A DNA stretch of 64,000 nt from positions 26,132,192 to 26,196,191 of the forward strand of contig CM067072.1 of the NCBI GenBank assembly GCA_033980235.1. Reading direction: 5' to 3'. Positions 1 to 14,549 of the stretch are shown piece after piece. The notes below the pieces were generated by a model. It ran no database searches. It worked only from the letters and a program-made list of their open reading frames with translations, and was not told the DNA's origin. The position numbers and the translations under genes are program-made. This DNA is from Diadema setosum (Eukaryota; Echinodermata; Echinoidea; Diadematoida; Diadematidae). The stretch's first letter is position 1; each line of letters opens with the position of its first letter.

Positions 1-2543
1 AGATACTAAAATGTGCATTTAATCATGTATTTGCAGAGTGCATTTCCAAGTATCGTTCCCACACAATTTTATGCCGGCTGCCATCTATCTATGTATCTTA
101 TACAGCATTCACGTGTTGGTATACTGTTTGTATAAGATATCATTACTGGGGCTCCTCTGAAGGGACATTACAAAATACGTTCAAATGTTTTTGAATTGTT
201 TTCATAAGACTAGTATTCGAATTGATTTGATTTGGTTTCTGCACTATCATTGTACATGTAAACACATTGCTGATAGGTTATATACATACATTGTTTACAA
301 AGTAATTTTGTCTCTGCTGAATTTACATTGTTTCATGACAAGAGTGTATATGCGGTACAGAGACCGGGGTAATATATGCGCTTTGAACATTCTTACAGAG
401 TGGATTTGGCGCAATATAAATTCATATCATCATTAATATTACAATAAATAATCATCATTATCAATGCTACCATTGTTATTATTATCATACATGTCATTTA
501 TCAAATGAGTACTTTGGTGTTCCACCTGTAATTCATTACTGGTGTTTGGTATCAACATTGTGCGAATGGATCCCAGTATTATCATCTCTATGGAAGGAGT
601 TATCTTCTACATTTATGTAAGTACTATAGTACATAAACAGTTTGATTGCAAAACGGCTTTTAAAAGCGTCATTTGGGAACTTTTTGAAAGTAAGTCTATC
701 ATCAGATAAAAATAAATCCTTCCGATTGATACGAACTTGTTACATAAAAAGGACAATTCTTTGAGACATATGATTAAAGTCATTGAGTATTTTCCTATTG
801 TACTTCTTTTTTCCCAGCACCTTTAATAGCAAATGCCTCAAACTGACGTTTCGCGATAAAACCCGTCGTTTTATCAGAAACAAGGACAATAATGATGATT
901 ACGGATGCTAATGAGGGGTATGAAACTCCACACATTAACTTAAATAAGTGCTCATGAATCTGAATTTAGAATTCAAATGAACATTTGAACATTTTCAATA
1001 TGACCCCACACTACGAGACAAAATGTAATCGTAATGGATAATAGATTTGTAAGTTATGTTTGTATTTTATATCCTCTTGTGCGTAGTATAAAAAAATATC
1101 ATTAATGATGTTATTTTGTATTAAAATGTTAAGGACATTATCAATGATGGTATTTTGTATTAAAATGTTAAGAATATTATTAATGATGTTATTTTGAATT
1201 AAAATAATAAAGAAATGCAGAAATAAAACCAACCAAACAAACAACAATGACACACTTGATTGCCTATATAATGCTCGACGTATGTTCTAGATTGGCAAAA
1301 TATCCTGACAGGTCACCGTATCAACAGGAAAGTAATTCAAAAGAGAAGGTTTCCATTATTCATCTCAAATAATAAAAAAAAAATGCCAACATGACATCCA
1401 ACATGAACAATCATAGTTGTCATTCATATGGTAGTCAAAATCACAGTCTCTGCAAGATGTTGATATTTGAAATTATCATAGTTTCAAGAAAACACGGAAA
1501 ATAAGTGCAATATCATTATCATACAACATTTTGAGTGTTAGATTTTGAGTGACAACATTTCAAATGTTGGATTTACCCTTTCATTCTTGGAGTTCGCATG
1601 GCGGCTACTTCCAATATTTAATTGCTCATTATGGCTGGTGGATTACGTTTGCTTGTTTTTTTTTTAGTTTTTTTTTGAGAATTTCTTTATTACATTTTAT
1701 TACACACGATTGTTTTTGTTTCAATGCTTTTCATTTTAACCAGAGTCCCTTGAGGGGGAAAGATCTCCTTTAAGTTTTATGTGATGAGCGGCGGTTTTCC
1801 TCAAACTCCTCGGTTCATGAATTTTCATGGAGATTTGATGAAGACCCATTGAGTATTCTGAGTGAGCATTACGGTACTGCATTGGATTCGTCAGCAATTT
1901 ATATCCCTCAGGACATCCATCCTCTTATCGTGTATCGACGGCATCACACTCACACACGTACACACACACACATACACACACACATACATAAACACACATA
2001 CGAATATACTAACTTGCGAACACGAAACTTAGACGCAAACACATACAGTCAGGTTCTAGTTTCGCTTAACATCAACAACAATTTAAAGAACACAAGCAAG
2101 TTAAAGCCGTCGAGTGACAGCTCCCTATTACAGCCAATTAACACATCTAACATGTATATTCTTGTAAACGATTAACACATACAATCTCTTATATATTCTT
2201 TATGTTACGATTCAGTACAATGATAAGAGATCATGTTCCTAGATCAAAGGAGCCTTCGTTGCTCAAAATCTACTGATAGAATTATCAGTTGCTATTCTAT
2301 TGTTCTTGCTGATAATCACATTCTTTCCAAACACATGAAAGATGATATTATTCCCTGTGGTCAGAAATTGTTGCTGCGCCGTCTGTGGGAGCATTCCGTA
2401 ACCGACTAACGGTTGATCACAGTGGCTAGCCGTGTTCTTCACATTTGTTATGTGCTTGTAAATATCTGTAAACATACTGTATTATAACGTAAATAACACA
2501 GTCTGCAAGAATATTCAGATTATTGAAGGAGGCAGACTTAAGC

Positions 2544-3610
2544 AGAAGAAGAAGAAGAAGAAGAAGAAGAAGAAGAAGAAGACAGATAATGACCAAAATA
2601 TGGTAGCCAACATGAACATGCAAGAGGAAAGCACGAATGAAAAAAAAAACACACAGAGAATAATAATACAGCAAGTCTTGTGCTTTTAGAGTAAGACAAG
2701 AAAGGAGAGGGAGAAATGACTTTGGAAAAAAAAGGCTAGAACTGAGAATCAGACTAATACCAGGCAATAAGAAACCTATTGATAGCATAATATCATTAAA
2801 AACAAAACAAAAACAAAAACAAAACCAAACACGTCGATATACTTTGGATTCAAGTTTGCCACTGTGGGTAGACTTTCTTAGTAACGAGAAATAGAAGAAA
2901 CAAAGCTACAAACCGTGTACAACGCAAAGTCAAAGTTTAACCACCAACGACAGTTTCGGAAGAAAGTCGTCTTTGTTTGCTATGTCATATTTAGTGTATA
3001 TCAAATATCTACTGTTTGATTAGAACAGATCGATAATATGAAAGCAACGAGGGAAAGTACTTTCAGCGCTTGAACAAAAAAAGGCAATATGCTACTTGAG
3101 AACATTTGTTGTGAAGCGGAATGTCTGCGAGACAGTTGTTACACAACGCTATTTGACGTCATAACCAATTGATAAGAGGGATGTGGGGATTTGTGATTTT
3201 TTTTTTTAGATATATTGCAATAACAACCATGAAATATAAGACATTGAAAATATGCAGGGCATTAATACAGACTTTATGCCAAAGTTTTATCTTTTCTTTC
3301 TTCTTCCTCATCTTCTCTTTCTTCTTCTTCTTCTTCTTCTTCTTCTCCTCCTCCTCCTCCTTCTTTTTTCTTCTTCATGAGAACATTCAATGTTTCAATT
3401 TCTCTTGTGCAAATTTTGTCCAATGTACTTTAACCTCTCCAAGCATCATACCATACGGCTGCTAAATGATTTTTCCTCTCGCTTATTTGCTGCCTTCTCT
3501 CTTTTTTTGTGTCTTTTCTTTCTTATTGTTGTTGACCTTGTCCATGCCGTCATCATCATCGTCGTCGTTGTCGTCGTCATCGTCATCATCACCACCATCT
3601 TCTTCTCCCA
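2544..3610. repeat. Cluster of triplet microsatellites
   Basis: (AAG)n at 2544-2581, TTC/TCC-rich tract at ~3290-3375 and ATC/GTC-rich tract at ~3550-3600. Open frames across them (low-complexity Ser, Phe, Thr or Met runs) are not credible genes. Confidence 0.9.
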
Positions 3611-4207
3611 GCAGCCCGAGTAAATAGTGTAACCCTGGGTCCGTGTCAGTGCACTTTCTGCCGAGAGCGTATATAGAGACGAGAAGGTCGGGCTAAGGCT
3701 GATGTAGGGAATCTTGAAGGCAGACGATTTTAAATGACAACACTTTTGGGAGATCAGAATGCTCCAAACCAATCCATTCCATTAGGCTGAGTGTGGGATT
3801 TAAGTATCTAAACAAAAATGTTCGCTTATTTCTGTCGAGGGCTTACAAGGTTTGGCCGTTGGCACACAACGAGCATCCTCGGGGCGCCTTGAGATAATGA
3901 CAGACAACGAGACCCGTCTGCTTCGTAAAGGGAAATGCTCCATGGTGTTTAAGAAAGTATTGGACTGGAGTTACCTATGTTATGGAATTCAAGTAAGTTC
4001 CTCAGTGCAAAATCTTATTCCACTATGGTTTGTCTTGAAACTCAGGATGCAGTTATACAATTACAAATCAAGCAGGTGATGTTACAACAGAATTTTGGCA
4101 ACATCTGAAATCATATCTGCACCAAGGTTCGACTACTAAGTACCTATATCTTGCAATTTCTCATGCTAGATGAAACTAAAGGAGTCATATTTTTCTGTTG
4201 TACATTA

Positions 4208-4252
4208 ACACACACACACACACGCACACGCACACGCACACGCACACACACA

Positions 4253-4293
<41 letters not shown>

Positions 4294-4305
4294 ACACACA
4301 CACAT
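4208..4305. repeat. (CA)n microsatellite
   Basis: About 98 bp of CA with a few GC and TA variants. Shorter (CA)n tracts are at ~1944-2000, ~5946-5995, ~17364-17425 and ~52202-52232. Confidence 0.97.
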
Positions 4306-6536
4306 ACTAATGTATTAGTTTTTCAGTGACTCGCTGAACTATTTGGCAGCTTTTGTATGCGAATGCTAGGGCTGCGATCTGGACTCTTCAACGGTTTTAA
4401 AACACAGTTGTCTTTGCATTTCCACGAGTGTTGGTATACTGCAAAATGTCAATGACCTCATCCTGGCAGTACCTGACGTCATTCATTCTTGACACCAACA
4501 GCGTAGATCTCACCCTTTCTGACCTATAAACCAGCATGTGGAGCTTTCCACAGCTCACACTGCAAAATTGCATTTCTACTGAAGGGAAAATGAAATTACC
4601 GATGAACACGTCATAAACCGTAGCCATCATATCCTCCAGCATGCGAAAGTCATTCGTTTATTTTCCAAGCTAAAATCTATTGAAGCTACTACAAAGTTGA
4701 GAACAGGAAATTAGAAGACACCAGCTATTTCCTGTACATGTTCGAAATATCCTCAGCCATCATATGGCAGTGGCGAGACCCTGATTCTATACTAAACGAG
4801 ACCACCAATGGTAAATATAGACAGTTATGAACTTGGTCATCACACATCGTTAAGTTCTCTTCCTTTCACCTTTTTATTATATACATGCCAACGCTTGGAC
4901 ATGGTTAACAGAACATGCAAATAGTTTCGAACGAGCCAAGGGAACATCCGTCACTATATCAGTGCTAGCCTGTCGTGCCTGTTAACTCGTTGAAATCATT
5001 CAGGTAAACTATTGTTGCGTTGTATTTAATCCATGCTTTAATGTGCATAGCCTGAGATGTTGTAGCACTCACAACACTTACACACCCCGACTATACCGAA
5101 GATAATATGTTGTGGAATTGTAAATTTCAGTGTTGCGTGGTGTTCTCTGTAGGTTTTTATTGCAGAGGTCTTGTTTTATATATGGTGAGTACAATGCATG
5201 ATAATAATGACTGTGTTAGTGATATAACAATAAGAGCAAAGTTACCAATAGTGCTGATGAAAATAACGATGATAATGGGAAGCATAACAGCAATGAAAAT
5301 AAAACTGATAAAATTAATTATGGAAAAAAGATGAAGACGAAGAAGACTTTGCTTGTCATGGATAAACAGAATTATTCTCATCGAACAAAAACAAAACTGT
5401 AATATGAGCTAACAGTATTCAGATCACTCCACTGCCTGCCAAAAGCAATAAGCCAGTTCGGAGTTAGCTCATGTGACATGGATATAAAAATAATCTTACT
5501 TTTTTCTGTCAGTTGGCTAGGCATTTCTCTTGTTTTCAAAGCAGCATAATCCATAAGCTTGGCCGTAGTAACTATTTGTGGAATTCATCAATCATGTTCA
5601 AACAAAGGAGGAACTTGCGTAGACCAGGTGACCAGAATGGTCCGTCAATGATAACACCTGGGAAAGCATCCGTTTCATTATTTTGCATTGAATGTAATTA
5701 AGGCAATCTCTTCCTTTTGATATTGGCAAGCACCATTAGGAAAGATCACCTGAAATAATTACTTCCTAGATGGTTATCTCGGTAATTCCCCCCCCCCAAA
5801 AAAAAAAAAAAAACAAAAAAAAAACAAACAACAACATGCCCTGATGATGGTGCGAATTAAATTTTTTTCCTGCTCATATAAAAGTGGAACCCCGAAATGG
5901 TTTTAATATTGTGATAGCAGATGGTCGAGTGCTACACTCTTTCATACACGCACACGCACACACACACATACACACATGTACACACACTCACACGCATTAA
6001 TTTTCTGTGTTTAGTGGGAAATGAAAACGGAATACATCACAAATTTAGCATTTACATATACAAACTCTCAGTAGCCTTTAAGCACGTGTTTTTTTGTTTT
6101 TTTTTTATTAATCCATATTGTTTCGAGGCCAAGATCCTTTACACAAGCTTTGTTTATGATGGCGGCCTCTTGTATGCCTTTGTAAAAAATATTGCTCTTG
6201 TGTTTTTAAGAATTTTCTTTGATATTGTTCAAATTATAAATGAAATATTTGATAAAGCTCAGTAAAGTTAGCTATTATAGTAATCGGTTAATAACTTTTT
6301 TTATCTACAACGTCAAATCGTTTTCATAAAAAAAAATAATTTCTAAAGAAAAAAATGAAGAAAATGGTGTGTGATATTTGTTTTAGTGGAGATATGTGAT
6401 AATTACACTTTATGGCGTGATCACAAATGTTCATCATCGACATGATCATGATGACAGTTACTATCAATAATTATGTGCTGTATTGCTGTAGTAACAATCA
6501 TAATTTTGTTTTCCTGATTTTTCAAATTATGATCAT

Positions 6537-6737
6537 CTAAAGCACAGCCACATCAGTGCCAATGTGATGATCCTTCCTTGAAGATTTGACGGATGATAAT
6601 CCGTCTTCAACCATCTCATCATTCACTGGTTTGGTCTTCCTTGATCGCCTACCAGCTCCAGTGCCCTGTACGCCCTCGGCCTCGCTGCCTCTTACCACGC
6701 TGTCCCCAAAGGGAGCCCGTCGATTTTCCCTTGCCAT
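6537..6737 (-). CDS. Possible small ORF or terminal exon, unrecognised
   Basis: A GC-richer island in AT-rich surroundings encodes 66 residues on the minus strand. The peptide begins MARENRRAPFGD, is rich in Arg, Lys, Ser, Glu and Gly, and has no hydrophobic segment. An in-frame TGA lies five codons upstream of the Met, so the frame does not extend. A GCTAG just before the ATG could be a splice acceptor, making this a last exon. No family is recognised. It may equally be chance or an old repeat. Confidence 0.22.
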   Translation of the reverse strand: MARENRRAPFGDSVVRGSEAEGVQGTGAGRRSRKTKPVNDEMVEDGLSSVKSSRKDHHIGTDVAVL

Positions 6738-7091
6738 TCTAGCGTGGCGTCACCAATATTTACCTACTATCGCATTGCACTATTGATTTTTTTTTTCTAA
6801 AAAAAGGAGAGATAGATGGATGGAAGAAAGAAAGAAAGAAACAGTGAAGGTTAAGCTGGAGAGGGAACGAACTTTTTTTCTGCACGTGTGCATATGTAGC
6901 GTTTGTGCTTTACTTTATTATATTCCTAATCTGTTATTATGTTGGGGGATTTTGTTGTTGTTTTTAATCTTCGTAGACACCATTTGTGTTATGATGAGTC
7001 CTTGTTAAGAAAAAAAAAAAAAGATTTACTTGACACTCAGGGTGACAACCGTAAGGAAAGGTCGAGAATATAATAATGGAAGAGCTTGCAC

Positions 7092-7140
7092 CCAAAAGGC
7101 GCTAAATCCATTGACAAATGATGGATTTAGCGCCTTTTGG
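7092..7140. repeat. Perfect 20-bp inverted repeat (hairpin)
   Basis: CCAAAAGGCGCTAAATCCAT at 7092-7111 is exactly complementary to ATGGATTTAGCGCCTTTTGG at 7121-7140, with a 9-base loop. No flanking TIR or gene was found. It may be a small MITE core or a structured RNA element. Confidence 0.85.
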
Positions 7141-8877
7141 AAGCACGCTCCTCGTATTTTGATATGAATCTCTCTTTAAAGGCTGTGGAGGGTAGAGGAA
7201 AGTGACAATATTATGTTTTTAGTTTTCTTGATTTCGATCTTAAAGCTATACACTCTACGTCACTATCATTTCCACTCTCAAAACAGTCTCTAGTCAGTAT
7301 ATTTACAGTCGTAAAGAAGTATACATTAATTTTGTTTTAGATCTATCTATGTACCGAAAATCATACTATAGTAAATTTTTGCTTATTTAAACGTTTGAAT
7401 TTCATATCTTCGTATATAGCTGCCAGAAATAGTTAAAATGAAAACATATTCACAATTTCCAACGCAAGAAGGATACGGATAAATACTTGTCAACGTATGC
7501 ACAGCGGGATCTTTGATTCCTATTAGCAGTTCAATAGGAAAGGTAGTTTCAACATTTTCACTTGTGTGCAACTGCAGACAACTAATCGACAAAACATTAC
7601 AGGCGTCATGGCACCAGTCTAGGGAGATCATGATTGTATAGTGAGCCAACCAGTAGGGCCTATGGGCCATTTTCAGTATCACATCAATTACTGACGTAGT
7701 CTCAATGCTGTAAACAGGGTGGACATATCGAGCACCCTCATCCTGTCATGCCTACCATAATTGCCTACGACACTAAACAAATTGAGAGGAATTGCGTTAA
7801 AAAAAGTTTGGTAAATCTAATTAAGGGTGTAGTCTCTCACAAGGTACACCTCATTTTGATAATGGACACGTTGTAGCTATAATTCAGAGAGTTTTTTGCT
7901 TGTGAGAGTAAGAGAAACATGCAAATTTTAAACCTGGGGTGAAACAAGTTGATTTACTCTTAGATGTAAGACACAGGCCTTATTAGATCTTCCGAATATT
8001 TAAAAGGTTTTATAACTTGTATTTGCAGCCCGAACGCCCAATTATGGAGGATCATCGCACGTGTGGACTCCACGCGCTGTACGATTTCTTATGCTTAGTG
8101 TCAAGAGAATGGTAGGAAATGTTACTGAATATCTGTCTTTAAACTCAGACTTAATATATTTTATTCATGTCGCGTATCGTTTTGTCTTGTTTCGATTTGA
8201 TTTTCAAGCTTTCAATAAAGACGCCATCCCATTAGGAGGAGAAAATGTTACAAAGTGAGGATAGCTTTCTGTTTGTTGTAATTCATGCACACATTCTCCT
8301 TGGGGTCGGTGTCACAACGGTCTTTACCAATGGTTGCAATGTCCAATTAACAGTCTCACTTTCTAGGGCCCTAGCCAGATGGCTACTTGCAGCATTTTAG
8401 TCGTTGCTATGGTAACTAGTCTAACTCTAATCTTGTCCCATGAAATAAGTGCAGCCCCTTATTTGACGAAAAGGGCCCCAGGTGTGCATTGCGAGGCATT
8501 AACTGATGTGCAATGACGCTTGCTTGCTTCCGGTCATGTGAGGTTAATGGAGGTAAAGTAACGAGCAGAGACGGGAAAATCCATAGTTGTGCTAAACTAC
8601 ATTTAAGAGCATCGTCTATTACCAGTTTCATGAGTTCTATACGGCTTTGCCAAGCAGGAGAGCACCTAAATGTCCTGTGAGATAATGGACTTGAATCATT
8701 GATTTCAATAATCAAATCGTGTCGTTCCATGCTTGTAGTTTTGCAACTTTTGTTTTAGCTTTCTATGCACTGTATGCTTATTACCTTTCCATCAAATTTT
8801 AAATCATCGAGTCTACATCTGTGTAACACACAATTCTACCATTGATGTCTCTAGTTATGTAGGTAGATATTTGTAAC

Positions 8878-9300
8878 TCCGAAATAAAGGTTTGTTGGCC
8901 CGAAGGTTCGTTATTCCGAAACACATAAATACCGTTTACCGCAATGTTCGTTAATCCCAAAATGAAAAAGGGTTTGTTAATCCGAACATGTCATCGTGGT
9001 GTTATTTCGAAGGTGTTTTTCTGAAAATGAGAAGGAAAGATTCCGAAAACACAAAAATTTCCTATACCTAGATGTTTGGTAATCCAAAAATGGAAAAAGG
9101 GTTCGCTAATCCAAACATTTGTGGCGTCATTCACATCTCGAAGGCGATTTACCGAATATGAAGAGAAAGGTGCTTACTGACTAACATTATACAAACCTGA
9201 ATTCGTTTAGCAAACATTCGAAATGACGAATCGTATTTCATTTTCCCATTAATGAAACATATGGGAATAACGAACCTTCCAAATAACCCACAGTAAGCGT
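8878..9300. repeat. Decayed copy of the same foldback repeat
   Basis: Carries the same subsequences as 17760-18024 (GAAGGTTCGTTATTCCGAA near 8902-8920, CCTATACCTAGA near 9061, AAAAAGGGTTCG near 9104) and ends with GGGAATAACGAACCTTCC near 9261. Many substitutions and internal additions show it is older. Confidence 0.65.
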
Positions 9301-9874
9301 CTATAGTTATTCGAAATCAAACCATTAAATGGTTCAGCTTTCCAGTGAAATGCCGTTTCATCGTTGAGGTATACTACACAGCGGCATCAAGGTAGTCTCT
9401 CTTCACTGGATTCTTGTCAATCTATCAATCTTCTTATTTGTGAGTTACGTACTACGTGTTGACTACGTTGAAATACAGACGCTTCAAATCAAGCTATTCT
9501 CTCATGATTTGATGAAGAGATTCATCTAATAATTGTGTTGTATTTCCGTTTGAACTTTGGCATTGACTATGACAACCCCACACTTCAGAGTGTCACACAG
9601 CGTCCAATAATTCTGTCACACTATTATGTTTACATGATGCATTTTCAGAGCGGTTGTATAGTTCTTTATGTCAGAGAGCCCACGATGCCCAACAGCTTTA
9701 TTTCCTCTACTGATTTTTCCTTAAACATTATAAGTATTTATTTTTAACATAAAATGATATGAAGCGATTTAGCTGTCATGTTATGTTTGTCTGGACTGTT
9801 TCATGACCTTAAACAGATATTGTATTGTTACCAATGGCACATAATAAAGTTAATAGTAATTAAAGTAATAATAA

Positions 9875-10018
9875 TGATACTACTACTACTACTACTACTA
9901 CTTCTAATACTACTACTTCTACTGCTACTACTACTGCTACTATATTACTACTACTACTACTACTATACTACTACTACTATAATAGTAGTAATAATAACAA
10001 TAATAATGATAATAATAT
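9875..10018. repeat. (ACT)n microsatellite grading into (AAT)n
   Basis: Trinucleotide tract with interruptions, ending in AATAATAACAATAATAATG. Confidence 0.95.
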
Positions 10019-10312
10019 CATCGCAAAAGATACTCGTGGCACTAATCATGTAAAATCAGTGATTCGGGTTTGGGAATGCACAGAGTAAAAAAACAACAAT
10101 TTGGAATGGCGGCCCGTCGTAGATATGGTAAAATTTATAAAGATCCCAATATGAGTGCAAAAAGTGCACGTCTGCAAATCATTGCACATGGAAAGAACAA
10201 ACAAAATGACACCTTATTATTAAACTGAAAAATCTAACATATCTCTTCCTTTCTTCCTCTCTCTCTCTCCTTACAGTCTTACCTCTCTTTCTCTGTGTGT
10301 AACCCACACACA

Positions 10313-10326
10313 TACTATCTATCGAC

Positions 10327-10387
<61 letters not shown>

Positions 10388-10393
10388 AGTCTG

Positions 10394-10463
<70 letters not shown>
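10313..10463. repeat. (ATCT)n microsatellite
   Basis: About 150 bp of CTAT/ATCT repeats with one interruption (CAGTCTGT near 10387). Confidence 0.97.
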
Positions 10464-10466
<3 letters not shown>

Positions 10467-13400
10467 TACCAGCCCAACGTTCTTGCTTTCTATTTCTTTT
10501 TGTTTCTGCCCTTGCCATACTGCGTACATCTCGATATACTTCGAATATGCTGAAGGGTTTTCGTCTCTAATAGGAAGATGTGCCATTAACGATGAGGTAC
10601 AATTCATTTTTTACGCCTGGAGGTTATTTTCGTGATAGGCGAACTGTGCTTGAGACTGCCGTACTAGTGCTGACCCTCTTTTCTTTCATGCAGTCCATGT
10701 TCACAATGGTTATACGCAGATAGGTCTACTGCATTATTGCATGTGTAGAAATAAACTTACAAAAAGATATAGAAACAGAACAAATGGTACAAATAGATAG
10801 ACCTACGTAAAAAGTTTGTTCTGTTTTACTTCACTTTAACTCTGTTAGTTGTAGAACTTTCCTTGCTTTACTTTGAATAAACATTTTAATATTAAGTCCA
10901 ATGAAAATCTACTGCTGGAGATGCTTTATTGTTTATGGTTTTTTTTTTGTCATCTGACGTTGTCCTGCTGTTCTTGTTTGACTTTAATTTTGTCCCATCT
11001 GTTGCTCTGTCAAGCTCTGTTGGAAAACCCGAAAAAAAAAAAATCGAAAGCTTGGCAGTTTAAGGCTGAGCGTGAAGAAATCCACAGCATGCTGCTTCCT
11101 CTCCCTTTAGTAAAAAATGTTATATGTTTTATATGCTTACGTACATAATTGGATTCGTGTCTGTTAGAGTAGAAGTAGTAGTTGTTGCATCTGCCATAAT
11201 AGCGACACAGTATGTTATACACACATCTTTAAGTATGAGATAAGATGAGAGGAACATCACACATATGAATTAGTTCGTATGCCGATTTCGTTCACAGAAG
11301 ACGACTAAGATGAAATAAAATAACATTAGTTTTAACTGAATTTAATTGAGCATTGCGAGTGTAATGGTGCCATCGTGGAATAGATTAGCGTGTAACAATT
11401 GCATTAAATCAAGCTCCAACACCGACGGTCAGACGCAAGAGATACCGATCCCATCAACACTCGGTGTTGACGTCTAACCATCGCGAAGTCCGCGGGAATT
11501 GCGCGACGAAAAAAGTGAAGAAAGGTTCATGCTCATATTAATTCATATTAATAGTTGTAGTAATCATGGTAATGAGAAGACGAATCAAAATGACTCAAAT
11601 GTCACTCATTCTCCAAAACACTACGATTTTGCTCCCAGGCTAAGATTAAAAAAACAGCGATGTCTAGAGTGTTCGTGTAAGTTACGTGGACAATCATTAC
11701 ATTTGCATTGCATGTGGGTATTGCACGGCAACACTAACACAAACACCGAACGTGAAATGACAAAGATGGTAATCCCTAGGGGCTAGTGTTAGTCAACGGG
11801 GAAAAACACGCAAACACGGTGGGGCTCGGTTGGGCAGACGACATTCAACAGCGGTCCTAACACCAGCGGGCCTAACACCAGCTACCTAAAATACGTCATA
11901 AATTTTGAAGTAAACCTCCCGACACCAACTTATTTCCAGTTCCGTTTTATCGGCGGCGTTGGTGTTGAAATAGATCTAGTACCAACACCGACATGAAATT
12001 ACCCAATGTATCAATTACATTGATTCCCCGTATACAAGAACTGATAACATTTTCACGTCACTGATTTCTGTTGATAACAACGGAGATCATGTGATGACAG
12101 TTAACACAACACGAACCAGGTTGCCAATGCACAAAACTTACTTCACTTCTTTATCACTTTAGTGATTCTTCATTTAATTGCTACCATGCTGTTAGCGATG
12201 TTGCGATCTCCAAACAATCCACCGTCAGTTTTCTACCAGTTCCTTGTCGACACTAGAGAACTGTGTCGACACAGTTTTTTTTTGTTTTATTTTGTTTTAT
12301 TTATTTATTTTTTTTTAGCTAAGATGAGTCAAGAGAGGGCGGTTTTTAATATATTGAATCCGCTCCTTTGAGGCTGAGCTAAATTGTTGAACATCATTGA
12401 ACGTAGTGTGGAAAAATAGCATGTTATGAAATTATTTTTATCTGCAATGTATTCATCAAGATCTACGTTTGAAAAGCATTGCGTTTTTCCTTCTTTGCAG
12501 CTTTGAAGACAAAACATTGGTATGTGGAATTCTACGTTGATAAAATGTGAGTGTGAAAGTAATATTATGCTTATGTAAGATGCATATAATGGTACTTAAT
12601 TCTCAATTTCAGAAGCTCTGGAAGCCATTACTGCCCAATGCGACGATTGCACGATAAGCACAAATATATCGGAGAGATACGAAGAATATCATCCCCCAGA
12701 CATGCTCATTGAGCATGATTCAGTTATAGGTCTTTCCTATACAGGAGGCATATTGTTGTCTCACCAACAATTAGCTGCTTTAAAATGAGGCATTTTCCGA
12801 CAAGACTTTGAAGACAATTAATTTGATGCTAGTGGAACCTGGAGGTAATCTTCCTTTCACATACATGTCAGCGATCTACAAACATACAGTGTACATTATT
12901 TTGCCAGGCATGGTTGTACTTTGATTTGCGATTATTTGCTTGACACTTCACCTCCGAATGACAGTGATTTACCACATATAAAGCATAATGGAATAACCAT
13001 TTTCGCAAGTAATTGGTTAATATCTGCTTGGAGTACTTATCATTCTGCTAATTCGTTTGTCTTTTCTTATGTCCCTTGTTTATTGGTTTGCTGTTCCTCA
13101 AGTAGAAATACGTGTTTCATCGTTCTCGTGTTTGTTCACGTACGAAAATACGACTTGGACATGAACTATAGTAATCAGATATCATACACACAAAGTGCTG
13201 CGTACTAAATTATTATGGGGCCGATAAGAAACAATAATAATAGCAAGAAAATTGTTGGCAACAACACCAACATTTAAAAGCAAACAAAAATAAAGGTAAA
13301 TGATATTCATAAGAGTTTGTTTGTTCTCACTGCAAGTCTCTTAAATTGCCTTGTGTTAGTTCTTTAGTAAGAACAGTTTGCTGTTCGCTTTGAACAAAGA

Positions 13401-14549
13401 AAAATTTGTATTTTTTTCTGTAGAGAAAGTGAGAGAAATAGGAAGAGTCACAACGCTTTATCAATGACATAACGATGTATCGCCACGTATCTCAAATTTT
13501 GGCAGATTTCATTTTTTTAAGATTTTCCTTTATATTTATGCGTGGTCTCTCCTCTGTCAATATTTCTGACTTTCATTAGGTGATCCGAGTATCCTTCGGA
13601 TCACCTTCTGTATCTGTACGGATTCTTTGTTGGTTCTTCTTCTTCTTCTTCTTCTTTATTTCTGGACAAAATTTGTGTAGAGGTTAGCTCAGAAAGTCCT
13701 CGTCCTATCAATTTCAAAATTATACCATATATGTATCATGTCCCAAAGACGACAGATCTAATGGATAATACTGATCAGTCGACCGTGACGTCACTATGAC
13801 GTCATTATATGAAAACACATTCTCAATCATATCTCATTAATGGAATAGAATTTTTCAATGAAATTTATGTCACATATATTTCAAGTTATGCGCATTCTGC
13901 TCATATTCTCAAAATTCATATTTTCTCTTAAAACGTGCGCGTACGCGCGCGTTGAAATATTTGTATGCTCAAATCGAGCTCAAATTTTTTTTGCACACGT
14001 TTCAGACCAATTGGAGCATTTTTTGAAAAATTGAAAAAATTGGACGGACGCGTACGCGCGCGCACACATACGCCCGCACAGCTCATATGGAATAGAAATT
14101 TCCCGTTTTTTCACACTTATCGGATGCCTGAAATGTCAAGGAATATTTCTACCAAGTTTCACGTCAATCTGACTCAATATGACGTCACACGGGCCCGTCA
14201 AAGTTGAAATTCCGCGCGCGCGTCAATGGCGATATACAGCGCAACAATGCAAAAAACCGCCAATTTTAAATCCAATTTTACTCGTCAGGATGGACGGTGA
14301 CCCCCCATTTTTTTTACATATTCTGAAAGCTGATGAGTTGTACATGTCATTTCATTGGTTGGCGATGCTGAAAAAATGATGAAAAGATATCAAATTTCTT
14401 AATAAAGTAAAAAAAGTAAATTTTCAAAATGACGTCATCGAATTTTAAGTTTACTCAAGCATATCTCACTTATTCTTTTGTTGATTTTCATCCAAATTTC
14501 AATATGTTGTAGCTCATTAAATGGTCTTTCAGTCATATAATAACAACAT

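Larger units (their letters stand above)
1..6536. other. No supported gene
   Basis: AT-rich sequence with microsatellites. Short open frames are low-complexity or lack any family signal. A diverged tandem (TATTTTGTATTAAAATGTTAA, about two and a half copies) lies at 1105-1205. Confidence 0.6.
9301..13575. other. No supported gene
   Basis: Holds the (ACT)n and (ATCT)n tracts. Around 11415-11475 and 11785-12000 are GC-richer patches with repeated ACACCGAC / AACACC / GGTGTTG words in both orientations, probably an old inverted-repeat element whose ends I could not fix. Confidence 0.5.

Noticed and set aside
3446..3772. 108-residue minus-strand frame
   Set aside because: Largely Met/Thr runs from an ATC/GTC microsatellite; no family signal.
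4397..4642. 81-residue minus-strand frame with ordinary composition
   Set aside because: No recognisable family, no splice context and no duplicate; not separable from chance.
10295..10570. 91-residue frame of Leu-Ser-Ile-Tyr repeats
   Set aside because: Translation of the (ATCT)n microsatellite.
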